Shown here piece by piece: positions 9,485-18,840 of a DNA stretch of 64,000 nt (the stretch's first letter is position 1; every line of letters begins with the position of its first letter). Under the pieces are notes generated by a model, which saw only the letters and a program-made list of their open reading frames with translations, did no database searches and had not been told where the DNA came from. Both the position numbers and the translations under genes were made by a program. The stretch covers positions 179,277,725-179,341,724 of the forward strand of contig JALMGJ010000003.1 in NCBI GenBank assembly GCA_023362775.1. The letters run 5' to 3'. This DNA is from Charina bottae. Its lineage: Eukaryota > Chordata > Lepidosauria > Squamata > Charinaidae.

Positions 9485-10525
9485 GGCAATAGAAATACTT
9501 GATAATTGAGTATCACTGATATTTGAAAAAGTGCCAATATTTAGTTGGATGAATATATAATGCCATTTCAGACTTAACAAAATATCATATATATATAATA
9601 CACACACACACACACACACACGCATACACAGGCCAATCAAAAATGAGTGCAACAGCTAGTTTTATATGTATGATTGTGTCACATTCTTTATCTTTATTCT
9701 TGAAAACTGTAATTCAACTAGTTTAATTCTAGTAAAACACTAGGTGGAGCCAGTCCCTCAAGACTGAATTTAAAACAGTCTTCAAAATAACTTTCAAAAC
9801 TGTGCTCTTATCTAATAATTGTTATGAAGTATTATCTGTACCAGTTGTTAAATGCTTAGCCACCAGTTGCACCTACCTTAGCCTTCAAATACTATCATAA
9901 ATGTCAGATAAAAGTAAAATAAAATGCTCCATATGGAAATCCACATTTTTCCCGCAGTAGCTTTTATAAAAAAGAACAGCAAGTATTAGCATATGTGGTT
10001 TTGAAGTGCCATATGATGAAAATACAAAATTGAAAAAGTTATACAATTGAATTAAATACGATGGATATTTATAGAACTCATGACACACTGAACTACCAAG
10101 GCAACAACTCACTCTTTTCCAACCCAGTCTCCAGATACTAAAAAAAAGAATGCAATAATAATTCTGCCAGGACAATATTACCTCATTTGGCATCAATCAC
10201 AGCATCATATGCCAATTATACAATGGCGAAATCACAAATGCAGAAGGGGGCACCTTAGATGATCATGGATACATTCCATGTGAATAGTACAACTAGAATA
10301 TAGCTACCCTCTTACCTCTTACTGATGAACCAAGTTCTCTCCCCCACCCCCCGCCCCAGGGTGTAGAAATTTGAAACAATATCAGAACTGATGCTATAAA
10401 ATGTAAAAAAAAAAGTTATATTGAAAAATAACCATGTGTTCATTCATTCACCTGGAAAATACAGTCTGCATTCCTAAGCATTCTTGGACACTCACAGCAT
10501 CTATTTCAGGATAGATAATACAATA
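9485..10525. other. No gene seen; (TA)n(CA)n at 9586-9625
   Basis: AT-rich. Only a dinucleotide microsatellite is recognisable. The unique flanking sequence shows no family signature. Confidence 0.7.
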
Positions 10526-10533
10526 CTTTAGAC

Positions 10534-10970
10534 CAGAGCTTTCCAAACTGTGTGTCGGGACACATTAGTGTGTCGGCTGCAGTGTCTGGGTGTGTCGCGG
10601 CTGCTGCTGCCTCCGAGCCCTGCCAGGATTCCGCGCAGGTCCTAGTGCCTGCCTTGTGCCTTGCTGCCTCCAAACCTGCCCTGCCAGGATTCCGCGCAGG
10701 TCCTAGTGCCTGCCTTGTGCCTGGCTGCCTCCAAACCTGCTGTGATTCCACGCAGGTCCTAGTGCCTGCCTTGTGCCTTGCTGCCTCCAAACCTGCCCTG
10801 CCAGGATTCCGCGCAGGTCCTAGTGCCTGCCTTGTGCCTGGCTGCCTCCAAACCTGCTGTGATTCCACGCAGGTCCTAGTGCCTGCCTTGTGCCCTGCTG
10901 TAAGAGTGTGTCGCGAAATGATGCATGTCTAAAAAGTGCGTCACCAACATGAAAAGTTTGGAAAGCTCTG
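10534..10970 (+). mobile_element. Nonautonomous hAT transposon with internal tandem repeat (family T1)
   Basis: A 437-bp element. It starts CAGAGCTTTCCAAACTGTG and ends GAAAAGTTTGGAAAGCTCTG, giving terminal inverted repeats of about 17 bp. It is flanked by perfect 8-bp duplications CTTTAGAC (10526-10533, 10971-10978). The 8-bp duplication and CAG start are hallmarks of the hAT superfamily. There is no transposase; most of the interior is a tandem repeat (10612-10900). It landed beside or within a LINE 3' end (10981-11070). The long frames on both strands are produced by the repeat and are not genes. Confidence 0.9.
10612..10900. repeat. Tandem repeat inside hAT T1
   Basis: About five units that alternate between a shorter type (GCTGTGATTCCACGCAGG) and a longer type (CCCTGCCAGGATTCCGCGC). 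Both share TCCTAGTGCCTGCCTTGTGC and GCTGCCTCCAAACCTG. The same repeat appears in reverse at 12660-12900 and 13070-13480. Confidence 0.9.
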
Positions 10971-10980
10971 CTTTAGACAA

Positions 10981-11070
10981 ATGTAAACCGCCCAGAGTCC
11001 CCTTTGTGGGGGGAGATGGGCGGTGATAGAAGTTGGACAAATAAATAAATAAATAAATAAATAAATAAAA
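10981..11070 (+). mobile_element. LINE 3'-end fragment with (AAAT)n tail
   Basis: AACCGCCCAGAGTCCCC...GGGGAGATGGGCGGTGATA then AATA-type repeats: the same 3' end as at 2990-3084. The hAT T1 element sits directly upstream. Confidence 0.85.
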
Positions 11071-11455
11071 TGGGCATGTGGTTCAGAGTTGCTCTTTGGC
11101 TGTTTCATAATATACTTCCATAATATTTTTTCTGTGACATAAAGACAAGAAATAATTATATAATATTTTTTTCTTCCAAACAAGGATATTATTTATTGCT
11201 ACTGATAAATCCTCTTATCTGAAAATAAATTAACAAAACAGCAGGGAAAGCATGCAGAGCATAGTTTCTAGAATTCTTTCCAATCCCTTTACCAGCAGTG
11301 GCCGCTGGAGGCATTTGTATTTTCTTCTTTGTAACAAAGTTACATGTTGTGTCCATGTTACTGCTTTCCTCACAAGTTGTGTCTATGTATGTTTGTGGGT
11401 GTGTGTAGTATGTGCAATGGAAAGCATAGGGCATGCTGCATACACTCCACTCTGG

Positions 11456-11949
11456 TAAAGGTAAAGGTAAAGGTTCCCCCACACAGTCATGTCCGACTCT
11501 AGGGGCCGGTGCTCATCTCCGTTCATTAGCCGAAGAGCCAGCGTTGTTCGAAGACGCTTCCGCGGTCATGTGGCCGGCATGACGCGCACAGAATGCTGTT
11601 ACCATCCCACCGAAGTGGTACCTATTTATCTACTTTCATTTGCATGCTTTCAAATTGCTAGGTTGGCAAGAGCTGGGGCGAGTGCAGGAGCTAATCCATA
11701 GCCAAATATGCTTCCATTATTGAAGGTCAAGGAGGCTAGTCTACATTGCACCCACTGTTACCTTCCCGCCAAAGCGGTACCTATTTATCTACTCGCATTT
11801 GCAAGCTTTCGAATTGCTAGGTTGGCAAGAGCTGGGGCGAGTGCGGGAGCTCACTCCGTCACGCGGGGCTAGGGATTCGAACCTCCGAACTTGCAATCTT
11901 CTGATCAACAAGCCTGGCGTCTTACCTGCTGAGCCATCCCAGCCCTTCT
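11456..11949 (-). mobile_element. Sauria-type SINE, compound copy (partial internal duplication)
   Basis: One insertion flanked by 11-bp duplications CTCCACTCTGG (11445-11455 and 11950-11960), yet containing the SINE body twice. It holds a nearly complete antisense copy from the tail to about 11695, a non-SINE spacer of about 50 bp, and a second antisense segment from about 11750 (GTTACCTTCCCGCC) to the tRNA head ending GAGCCATCCCAGCCC. Because the duplications enclose both parts, the composite was probably inserted as one RNA or formed by template switching. Confidence 0.8.
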
Positions 11950-11960
11950 CTCCACTCTGG

Positions 11961-12495
11961 ATCATGATGTAATCAGGAGGGAGGGAGCAGTCCCCAGCAT
12001 ATTGAGCTATTGTCCAACTGCATCTCCCATAGGGATGCATTGGGGGAAATTTTCCAGAATTCTTTTTCTCCACAGCCCCTGACTGCTTCCAGTTCATTTT
12101 CAAACCTGATACTTCTATTACTGTTTTTTCCAGACACATCAAATCCATTCTGTTCAGTTTTTGAAGAATTACCCTACTGACAGACAGAAACTCAACCTCC
12201 CAACATTCCATTGGGTTGGAAAGAAAAATAAAATAATGTTTCATTCCTAATCTGGAATATCTGGATATTAATAAAAATCAGCCCCAGATACCTCTTGCTC
12301 ATCATTCAGATTTTTTTTCTAGAATGATGTACTTTATTAACTGCATTTGTCATCCTGAAGGCACATTATGCAATAGGTAACATACAGCCTCTTCTTCCAA
12401 TTTACTCTGGTTTAAATGCATGGTGATCCAATCCAGACTGAGACCACAATGCAGAGGAAAAGATATCCCAAACTTAATGCCGCTGCGCGCGGCAG
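11961..12495. other. No clear feature
   Basis: Mixed-composition sequence with no motif that I can assign. An old repeat relic is possible. Confidence 0.5.
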
Positions 12496-12499
12496 CATG

Positions 12500-12556
12500 C
12501 ACGTCCACTTCCGGGTTGTCTCGCGACACACTAAACTGTGTCTCGTGACACACAAA
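12500..12556 (-). mobile_element. Remnant of a T1-like hAT end
   Basis: CACTTCCGGGTTGTCTCGCGACACAC is the near-exact reverse complement of the 5' region of the hAT at 30416 (GTGTGTCGCGTGACAACCC...). It is followed directly by the start of the next copy at 12557. It is a fragment of an older copy. Confidence 0.6.
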
Positions 12557-12966
12557 AGCAGAGCTTTCCAAACTTTTCATGTTGGTGACACACTTTTTAG
12601 ACATGCATCATTTCGCGACACTCTCTTACAGCAGGGCATCATTTCGCGACATACTCTTACAGCAGGGCACAAGGTAGGCACTAGGACCTGCGTGGAATCA
12701 CAGCAGGTTTGGAGGCAGCAAGGCACAAGGCAGGCACTAGGACCTGCGTGGAATCCTGGCAGGGCTCGGAGGCAGCAAGGCAGAAGGCAGGCACTAGGAC
12801 CTGTGCGGAATCCTGGCAGGGCAGGTTTGGAGGCAGCAAGGCACAAGGCAGACACTAGGACCTGTGCGGAATCCTGGCAGAGCTCGGAGGCAACAGCAGC
12901 CGCGACACACCCAGACACTTCAGCCGACACACTAACGTGTCCCGACACACAGTTTGGAAAGCTCTG
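12557..12966 (-). mobile_element. Nonautonomous hAT, family T1, antisense copy
   Basis: Starts CAGAGCTTTCCAAACTTTTC and ends CACAGTTTGGAAAGCTCTG, the mirror of 10534-10970. The interior includes the CTTTTTAGACATGCATCATTTCGCGACAC segment and several units of the 56-61 bp repeat. The flanking 8-mers (CACAAAAG / ATCTAAGG) do not match. Either the site was rearranged or the copy moved as part of a larger block. Confidence 0.85.
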
Positions 12967-13020
12967 ATCTAAGGATTTGGGATTGAGAGGAAAGCTTCCA
13001 GTTTAAAGTCCATACTAAAG

Positions 13021-13580
13021 GAAACTGAAAATACTTTTTAGACATGAATCATTTTGCGACACACTCTTACAGTAGGGCACAAGGCAGGCACTAGGACCTA
13101 CGCGGAATCACAGCAGGTTTGGAGGCAGCAGGGCACAAGGCAGGCACTAGGACCTACGCGGAATCACAGCAGGTTTGGAGGCAGCAGGGCACAAGGCAGG
13201 CACTAGGACCTACGCGGAATCACAGCAGGTTTGGAGGCAGCAGGGCACAAGGCAGGCACTAGGACCTGTGCGGAATCCTGGCAGGGCAGGTTTGGAGGCA
13301 GCAGGGCACAAGGCAGGCACTAGGACCTAGGCGGAATCACAGCAGGTTTGGAGGCAGCAGGGCACAAGGCAGGCACTAGGACCTGTGTGGAATCACAGCA
13401 GGTTTAGAGGCAGCAAGGCACAAGGCAGGCACTAGGACCTGCGTAGAATCCTGGCAGGGCTCGGAGGCAGCAGCAGCTGCGACACACCCAGACACTGCAG
13501 CCTGCACACTAACATGTCCCGTCACAGAGTTTGGAAAGCTCTGCACTAAAGTGTCGCGACACACAGTTTGGAAAGCTATG
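13021..13580 (-). mobile_element. Nonautonomous hAT, family T1, second antisense copy plus remnant end
   Basis: The right end GTTTGGAAAGCTCTG is at 13527-13541. The left TIR is lost; recognisable element sequence starts at CTTTTTAGACATG, about 13035. The flanks TACTAAAG (13013-13020) and CACTAAAG (13542-13549) differ by one base and may be the 8-bp duplication. A second right end (TCGCGACACACAGTTTGGAAAGCTATG) follows at 13552-13580, so this copy seems to sit within the end of an older one. Confidence 0.7.
13073..13480. repeat. 56-61 bp tandem repeat array inside hAT
   Basis: The spacing of AAGGCAGGCACTAGGACCT is 56 bp for three successive units, then a 61-bp variant containing TCCTGGCAGGGCAGG. 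Roughly seven units. The unit is the reverse complement of the array at 10612-10900. Confidence 0.9.
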
Positions 13581-13950
13581 CTCTAGGCCATTGAGGGTTT
13601 TAAAGGTCAATGCCATTATCTTAAATTGTGCCCAGTAAGCAACCCACGATCAGTGTAGGTCTTTCAGTGCAGACATCACACGATCTCTGGACCCTGTACT
13701 GGTTAGCAGCATAGCTGCTCCATTTTGCACCAAGTACAACAGCTGGATCTTTTCAAGTGTACCTCCACGTACAGTGCATTGCAGAAGAAGATGGGACATA
13801 GCTAAGGAACAGATAAACATTGCTATATCCAACTGGCTTATAACATTTAGGAAAATCTGGCACATTCTATGAACAACACATGCGGTACTTATGCTGATAG
13901 GTGTGCTATTGTTGCAAATCATTTCAACCTTTGAACTCAGAAGGCACTGA
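13581..13950 (-). pseudogene. Old LINE (L2/CR1-type) RT fragment, antisense
   Basis: At DNA level it parallels the RT C-terminal region read in reverse: GGTTTTAAAGGTCAATGCC...AATTGTGCCCAGTAAGC corresponds to the HWxPVxxRIxFK segment, and GCATAGCTGCTCCATTTTGCACCAA to the LQNAAAR segment. Heavily decayed, with no frame left. Confidence 0.55.
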
Positions 13951-14761
13951 CCTCACCGATACTTTTGCATAACGAACATTAAGATAAGCATGAATGCAGA
14001 GGTGAACTGAGGAATCTGGCCATATTCCACCTTAGTTTGCACTCTTCCATACAAAAGTCCTTCCACATTGTCCGTATTTAGCTGACAGGACATCAACTGG
14101 ATTGAAAATGTAATGTGTGTAGAGTTATGCAGTTTCTTTTGCATCTCAGACATGGCAGTCCTATCACAGCAGCTTCTTCGATAGCTGTTATTAATATTCA
14201 GGAGTCTGAGAAACTGATTATTTTAGCAGCAGCAGCAGCAATAATAGGTTGGGGGAGAGATACTGGGAAACTGCAGAGGGAAAACAGTCCCCTTGATGGA
14301 GAGATCAAAGCAGCTACAAGAAAAACAGAACAGCTTTCTCTTTACTAGCAATCCTGTGTATAAATAGAGCAAGAGATAAAAAGGAGAGCACAAACTTGAG
14401 TTGAAATAGTACAGCCCCAAGAAGTCTCTGTTAGTTATAACTATTTTATATGGTGGAACAAGTCACTAACTTGAAAAATGTCAATCCTTTGTTGTATCCA
14501 ATTCAGAACTGACAAAATGAGTTACTAATTCTGTGTTATCTGAATTAAAGTCAACCATAATACAAGCCATCAAGTAACCCAGAGTAAACTACAGTCATAA
14601 TGGAACCTTAATACAGTATATGTTTCCAGAAGCAAAACTCTATAGGAAAAGACGACTTCAAATTTAATTATGCTGATAAAAGATGTGCAGAAGGGGTTTT
14701 CCGTTACTCCATTTCCTGGAACATGGAAAAAAAGGCAAAATAATGATTTATGGATTAAAGA
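13951..14761. other. No gene seen; short (AGC)n run at about 14226
   Basis: No recognisable family apart from a short CAG/AGC run at 14226-14241. Confidence 0.6.
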
Positions 14762-14831
14762 TATTATAATATATGGCTGTTGTGGGTCTTCCGGGCTGTG
14801 TGGCCGTGTTCTGGAAGTTGTGGTTCCTAAC

Positions 14832-14863
14832 GTTTCGCCAGCATCTGTGGCCAGCATCTTCAG
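14832..14863 (-). ncRNA. Hammerhead-like core in left pLTR of PLE-B
   Basis: On the minus strand: CTGAAGA, then TGCTGGCCACAGATGCTGGC, then GAAAC. The presumed stem II pairs GCTGGC with GCTGGC through four Watson-Crick and two G-U pairs. Confidence 0.55.
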
Positions 14864-14949
14864 AGGGCAGGAGCACAGATAGAAGCAAAATCTCTGTGCC
14901 AGATATTTTGTGAAGTAACTTTCAATGGGAGAATGAGTTCTACGAACAG

Positions 14950-16101
14950 ATGGATGGCGTTGCCATGGGAAGCCCCCTGAGCCCAGTCATAGCAAACTTT
15001 TACATGGAACACTTTGAAAAACAGGCTTTGGAATCGGCACCCATTACACCAACAGTCTGGTTCCGGTTCGTGGATGACACCTTCGCAATTTGGAGTCATA
15101 CTGAAGAAGAACTGGAGAAATTTCTGGACCACCTAAACGGCATCCACCCCAATATACAATTCACTATGGAAAAAGAAACTGATGGCAAACTTCCATTTTT
15201 AGATACGCTGGTCATACGCAATCCGGACCTCAAACTAGGACACAAAGTATACAGAAAACCCACCCATACAGACCGATATCTACACAAAAATTCCAATCAC
15301 CACCCACGACAAAAGAGAGGCATGATCAAAACCTTGGTGGATCGTGCTAATCGAAACTGTGAAACCCAATTTCTCAACAATGAACTTAACCATCTGAATT
15401 GGGTCCTACAGGCAAATGGCTATTCCAAGAATGAAATAAAAAGAGCCATCAAACCAAGAAAACAACATCCAACTGAAGAAAAACAGCCCCCCACAAACAA
15501 AGTATTCCTGCCCTACATCAAAGGAGTCACTGACCGCATGGGAAAACTGATGGAAAAACACAACTTTCAAACAGTCTTCAGACCCACCAGAAAAATACAA
15601 CAAATGCTAAAATCAGCAAAAGACAAAAGGGACCCCCGCACCGCTGCAGGAGTATACCGCATACCATGCAGCTGTGGACAAGTATACATCGGAACCACAA
15701 AACAAAGCATTCACACCAGGATAAAAGAACATGAAAGACACTGCAGACTACAGCAACCGGAAAAATCTTCAGTAGCTGAACATGCTCTCAAGCAAACGGG
15801 ACACAAAATCCTATTTGAAAACACAGAAATACTGGACAACACCAAAAGCCACTACACCAGATTATACAGAGAAGCCACTGAAATTCACAAACACCAGCAC
15901 AGTTACAATAAAAAAGAAGAAAGTTTAAAAATTAGCAAAACCTGGCTACCAGTCCTGAAAAACACAGCCTGCAAAAGGTCAACGAACTCAGTCCAACCAC
16001 CAGGACATGGGAATACTTCTCACAATGAACATGCTAATCACGCTCATCAGCCACTCGTTAACATTTCAACACAACAAAAAACCCCACCTAATCTCCTATA
16101 A
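14950..16101 (+). CDS. PLE protein fragment: RT C-terminal half plus GIY-YIG endonuclease
   Basis: 383 codons with no stop or frameshift. In-frame homology extends upstream to about 14912 (FQWENEFYEQ), so the first Met is not a natural start. Order: RT motif B region (MDGVAMGSPLSPVIANFY, residues 1-18), catalytic motif C (FRFVDDTFAIW, about 38-48), KLPFLDTLV in the palm/thumb (about 80-88), a basic linker, then the GIY-YIG nuclease (GVYRIPCSCGQVYIG and TRIKEHERHC, about 234-265), then a Lys/His-rich C-terminus. RT fingers and motif A are missing, so it cannot be an active polymerase. The nuclease domain looks complete and intact. It acts in target cleavage and priming in this class (established). 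No promoter is seen. Confidence 0.88.
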   Translation: MDGVAMGSPLSPVIANFYMEHFEKQALESAPITPTVWFRFVDDTFAIWSHTEEELEKFLDHLNGIHPNIQFTMEKETDGKLPFLDTLVIRNPDLKLGHKVYRKPTHTDRYLHKNSNHHPRQKRGMIKTLVDRANRNCETQFLNNELNHLNWVLQANGYSKNEIKRAIKPRKQHPTEEKQPPTNKVFLPYIKGVTDRMGKLMEKHNFQTVFRPTRKIQQMLKSAKDKRDPRTAAGVYRIPCSCGQVYIGTTKQSIHTRIKEHERHCRLQQPEKSSVAEHALKQTGHKILFENTEILDNTKSHYTRLYREATEIHKHQHSYNKKEESLKISKTWLPVLKNTACKRSTNSVQPPGHGNTSHNEHANHAHQPLVNISTQQKTPPNLL

Positions 16102-16174
16102 TTTAGCTCTATAAATAGAACATTGCCACTCTACCTGGGCACAGATATTTTGCTTCTATCTGTGCTCCTGCCCT

Positions 16175-16206
16175 CTGAAGATGCTGGCCACAGATGCTGG
16201 CGAAAC
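16175..16206 (+). ncRNA. Hammerhead-like core in right pLTR of PLE-B
   Basis: CTGAAGA at 16175-16181, GAAAC at 16202-16206, stem II as in the left copy. It lies just upstream of the tail, the usual location in Penelope-like pLTRs. Confidence 0.55.
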
Positions 16207-16311
16207 GTTAGGAACCACAACTTCCAGAACACGGCCACACAGCCCGGAAGACCCACAACAGCCATTGAACTCCGGCCGTGAAAGCCTTCGACAATACATT
16301 ATTATAATATA

Positions 16312-17297
16312 ATTTGACAAAAGAGTCTGAGTTGCTGTGAAGGGCTTTTCATTTATTTTCAAATTATTCAAAGCTACTAAAAATATCCAGACTTGCGCAA
16401 TGATGAATATAAATAAGGCTAATAAACAGACTATGGATAAAAATGCTGTATATATTTTGATAGGAAGGCCTTCAGATCAATGCCTTGATGACTGCAGATA
16501 TGGATTTCAAATTTGTTAGTTTCTTGGGTTGCTTAGCTTTGGGGGGGGGGTAAATTTCTAACAAGGAAGTAGATTAGAGAAAGTCTCCTTCAGGTTGATT
16601 TAAAATCCAGATGACTTCATGAACACCTCTCTGTAGGTCTCTTGGCAAGACTATAGAAGTGGTTTGTCACAGCCTTCTTCCTAGATATTTTTTCAGTTTC
16701 CAGGCTAACCAACAGCTCTGACATTCCCTGGAGGTCTCCCATAGGAACACTTAGCAGATCTGACCCTACTTAGCTTCTGATATAAAATGTGTGGATATTT
16801 TGAAACTGGGCTTTAAAAAATATTTTTCTCATTTTCTTCAAACAGAAATTGTGGGGGGGGGGAATTAAATACTCTGGCAGAATGTACTAAATATAAATGC
16901 ATTATTTATAACTAGTTTTGCTCATCCAATACATAATACATTTAAAAGTGTGATTAATTCATAAATTTAAAAATGTGGTTGGATGAGTGGTTTTGCAACA
17001 TGCGAGGTTAGTAAAAATTATTATGTACAAAGTTTATTAAAATGTAAAAATACAGATTTACAAAAACTCTTGATCTTTATTTAAATATCAAGAGTTTTTG
17101 TAGTATACATGAGATTCTTTTGGCTGCTGTATGCTTCTCTGTTCTTTTGTGGATCTCAAGGATTAATTGCCAGGGCAAGAAGAAATTATTTTCAAAGTCC
17201 TATATTCCTACATTTTTCAGTGGATTGCTAAAAAACAAAAATCTGGTCTGTATACTGCTGCCCAGCATAAACCCTCACTGCCCTTTCCAAATTTGCT
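16312..17297. other. No gene seen; one perfect hairpin
   Basis: AT-rich, with short G runs near 16540 and 16851. The only structure is the inverted repeat at 17059-17102. Confidence 0.7.
17059..17102. repeat. Perfect 16-bp inverted repeat (hairpin)
   Basis: Arms TACAAAAACTCTTGAT (17059-17074) and ATCAAGAGTTTTTGTA (17087-17102) with a 12-nt AT-rich loop. No mobile element or gene was identified with it. Confidence 0.85.
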
Positions 17298-17385
17298 ACT
17301 TTACTTATTTATTTATTTATTTATTAAATTTCTATGACCGCCCATCTCCCCCTCAAGGAGGGACTCTAGGCGATTATACATATCC
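17298..17385 (-). mobile_element. LINE 3'-end fragment
   Basis: (TTTA)n then ATGACCGCCCATCTCCCCC and GGGACTCTAGGCG: the reverse of the 3' end at 2990-3084. Only about 90 bp. Confidence 0.8.
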
Positions 17386-17503
17386 TTTCAATCAGAATTC
17401 TGCTGAACACCTTTCCAAGCACACTTAACAAGCAAATCCTCCTGTAATAGGGTTACCAACATCTGAGCTGACAAAACTGGATGATCACTAAAGACAGCAA
17501 AAA

Positions 17504-17507
<4 letters not shown>

Positions 17508-17551
<44 letters not shown>
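17508..17551. repeat. (GA)n microsatellite
   Basis: About 21 uninterrupted GA units on the plus strand. Confidence 0.95.
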
Positions 17552-17557
<6 letters not shown>

Positions 17558-17668
17558 AGCCCTATAGGTTTTGCATTCACTTTTGCTATCTTTGTGTAAG
17601 GTAACAGTAGCATTCTCCCAATTGTCAGGCAAAGATTTAGTATTTAACATATGTTAAACAAGTCTCAC

Positions 17669-17990
17669 CGGATAGGACATCAGGCTTGTTGATCGGAAGA
17701 TTGCAAGTTCAGAGGTTCGAATCCCTAGCCCCGCGTGACGGAGTGAGCTCCCACACTAGCCCCAGCTCTTGCCAACCTAGCAATTCAAAAGCATGCGAAT
17801 GCAAGTAGATTAATAGGTACCACTTCGGTGGGATGGTAACAGCGTTTCACGTGCATCATGCCGGCCACATGACCGTGGAAGCGTCTTCGGACAACGCTAG
17901 CTCTTCGGCTAACAAACGGAGATGAGCACCGGCCCCTAGAGTCGGACACGACTGCACAAATGTGCGGGGGGAACCTTTACCTTTACTTTA
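17669..17990 (+). mobile_element. Sauria-type SINE, full 3' end
   Basis: Flanked by 15-bp duplications TTAAACAAGTCTCAC (17654-17668, 17991-18005). The head starts within the tRNA-like region (ATCAGGCTTGTTGATCGG), and the B box GGTTCGAATCC is intact. The body and BovB-like 3' block (GAGTCGGACACGACTGC) are present, with the tail AACCTTTACCTTTACTTT. Long, exact duplications suggest a relatively young copy. Confidence 0.93.
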
Positions 17991-18005
17991 TTAAACAAGT
18001 CTCAC

Positions 18006-18840
18006 AGCCAACCCATAAGCAAAGCAGATCCATATTTTAATATTTCTGTAGTTACACCATCTATATCTTCAACATCACAATTTTTCAACATTTTCACAGC
18101 ATTTATGACTTTCTTTTCATATTTTTTCTTGGATACATATAGCTTTAGTTTCAATTCCACTCTTTGTTGTATTACAATCCTTCCCATCCAAATCTCTAGA
18201 ATAGTTTTTGCAGTATTCCTTCATATCACTTTCATTCCAAATCACTGAATCAATTTTATTCTTAATTTTATTACCTTTGCTGAAGGCTTCTTATTCAGCC
18301 CTTTTCACCCACATCTAAAACTTGGTTTAATTGCTCTCTGTCTATAGAATATATAATTCTATAATGAAACTTTTTTCCATATTTCCCATTAGTGTAACTC
18401 CACACACTTCTGTGGTACCCTGTAACATAATTTTATCTTGGTTGTTTGTCTATTTATTTATTTTTATTATCACCATTCACTGGAGGGTATGCAATCATCA
18501 TCTACCTATGAATTTCTATTTTTGTACACTCACAATTATATAGATTACTCCAATTTACACTTTTTAACATACTTCATTTATAATTAAATCTACATTTTTA
18601 TTTCCATGCATGTATTCATCAACTCCTCTCCATTAGATCATACCAGAAAACTTTCACTGAGATCTATCACAGCATTTCCCTTTCTCTCAGTTTCACTAAT
18701 ACGCAACATATCTATTTTTCCTTCTTCTATTACCTTCATTAATTTATATGCTTTACCATATACACTTCGTACACGCCAAGTGAAAATCTTCATATGCTGT
18801 GGCCATCAACAACAGGGCCCATGAAATTGACCAATTACTT
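18006..18840 (-). pseudogene. Decayed LINE-like repeat, clade not resolved
   Basis: On the minus strand a short frame reads DVEDIDGVTTEILKYGSALLMGWL, resembling the region before RT motif A in R4/Dong-type and related non-LTR RTs (D-G-I/V-T-x-E-x-L-K-Y-G). The 18580-18840 part is similar at DNA level to 59160-59460 (ATAATTAAATCTACA, ATGCATGTATTCATCA, GGGCCCATGA), showing an interspersed family. No intact catalytic motif remains, and the RT assignment rests on that one segment. Confidence 0.45.

Larger units (their letters stand above)
14774..16299 (+). mobile_element. Penelope-like element (PLE-B), 5'-truncated, well preserved
   Basis: A 1526-bp insertion flanked by 12-bp duplications TATTATAATATA (14762-14773 and 16300-16311). 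It has inverted pLTRs (14774-14910 antisense; 16139-16264 sense) and a tail of about 35 nt (16265-16299, containing CCGGCCGTGAAAGCCTTCG) only at the right end. Between them is a long open frame coding the C-terminal half of the RT and the GIY-YIG endonuclease. The left pLTR joins the coding sequence directly at about 14911, the usual structure of a 5'-truncated Penelope-like copy carrying an inverted partial pLTR. High pLTR identity and an undamaged frame indicate a recent insertion. Confidence 0.92.

Noticed and set aside
10506..10932. Proteins with internal repeats on both strands, also 12416-12967
   Set aside because: Produced by the 56-61 bp tandem repeat of a nonautonomous hAT; both strands are open for the same reason.
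11252..11458. Small frame near the Sauria SINE
   Set aside because: No motif, biased by a GT-rich microsatellite.
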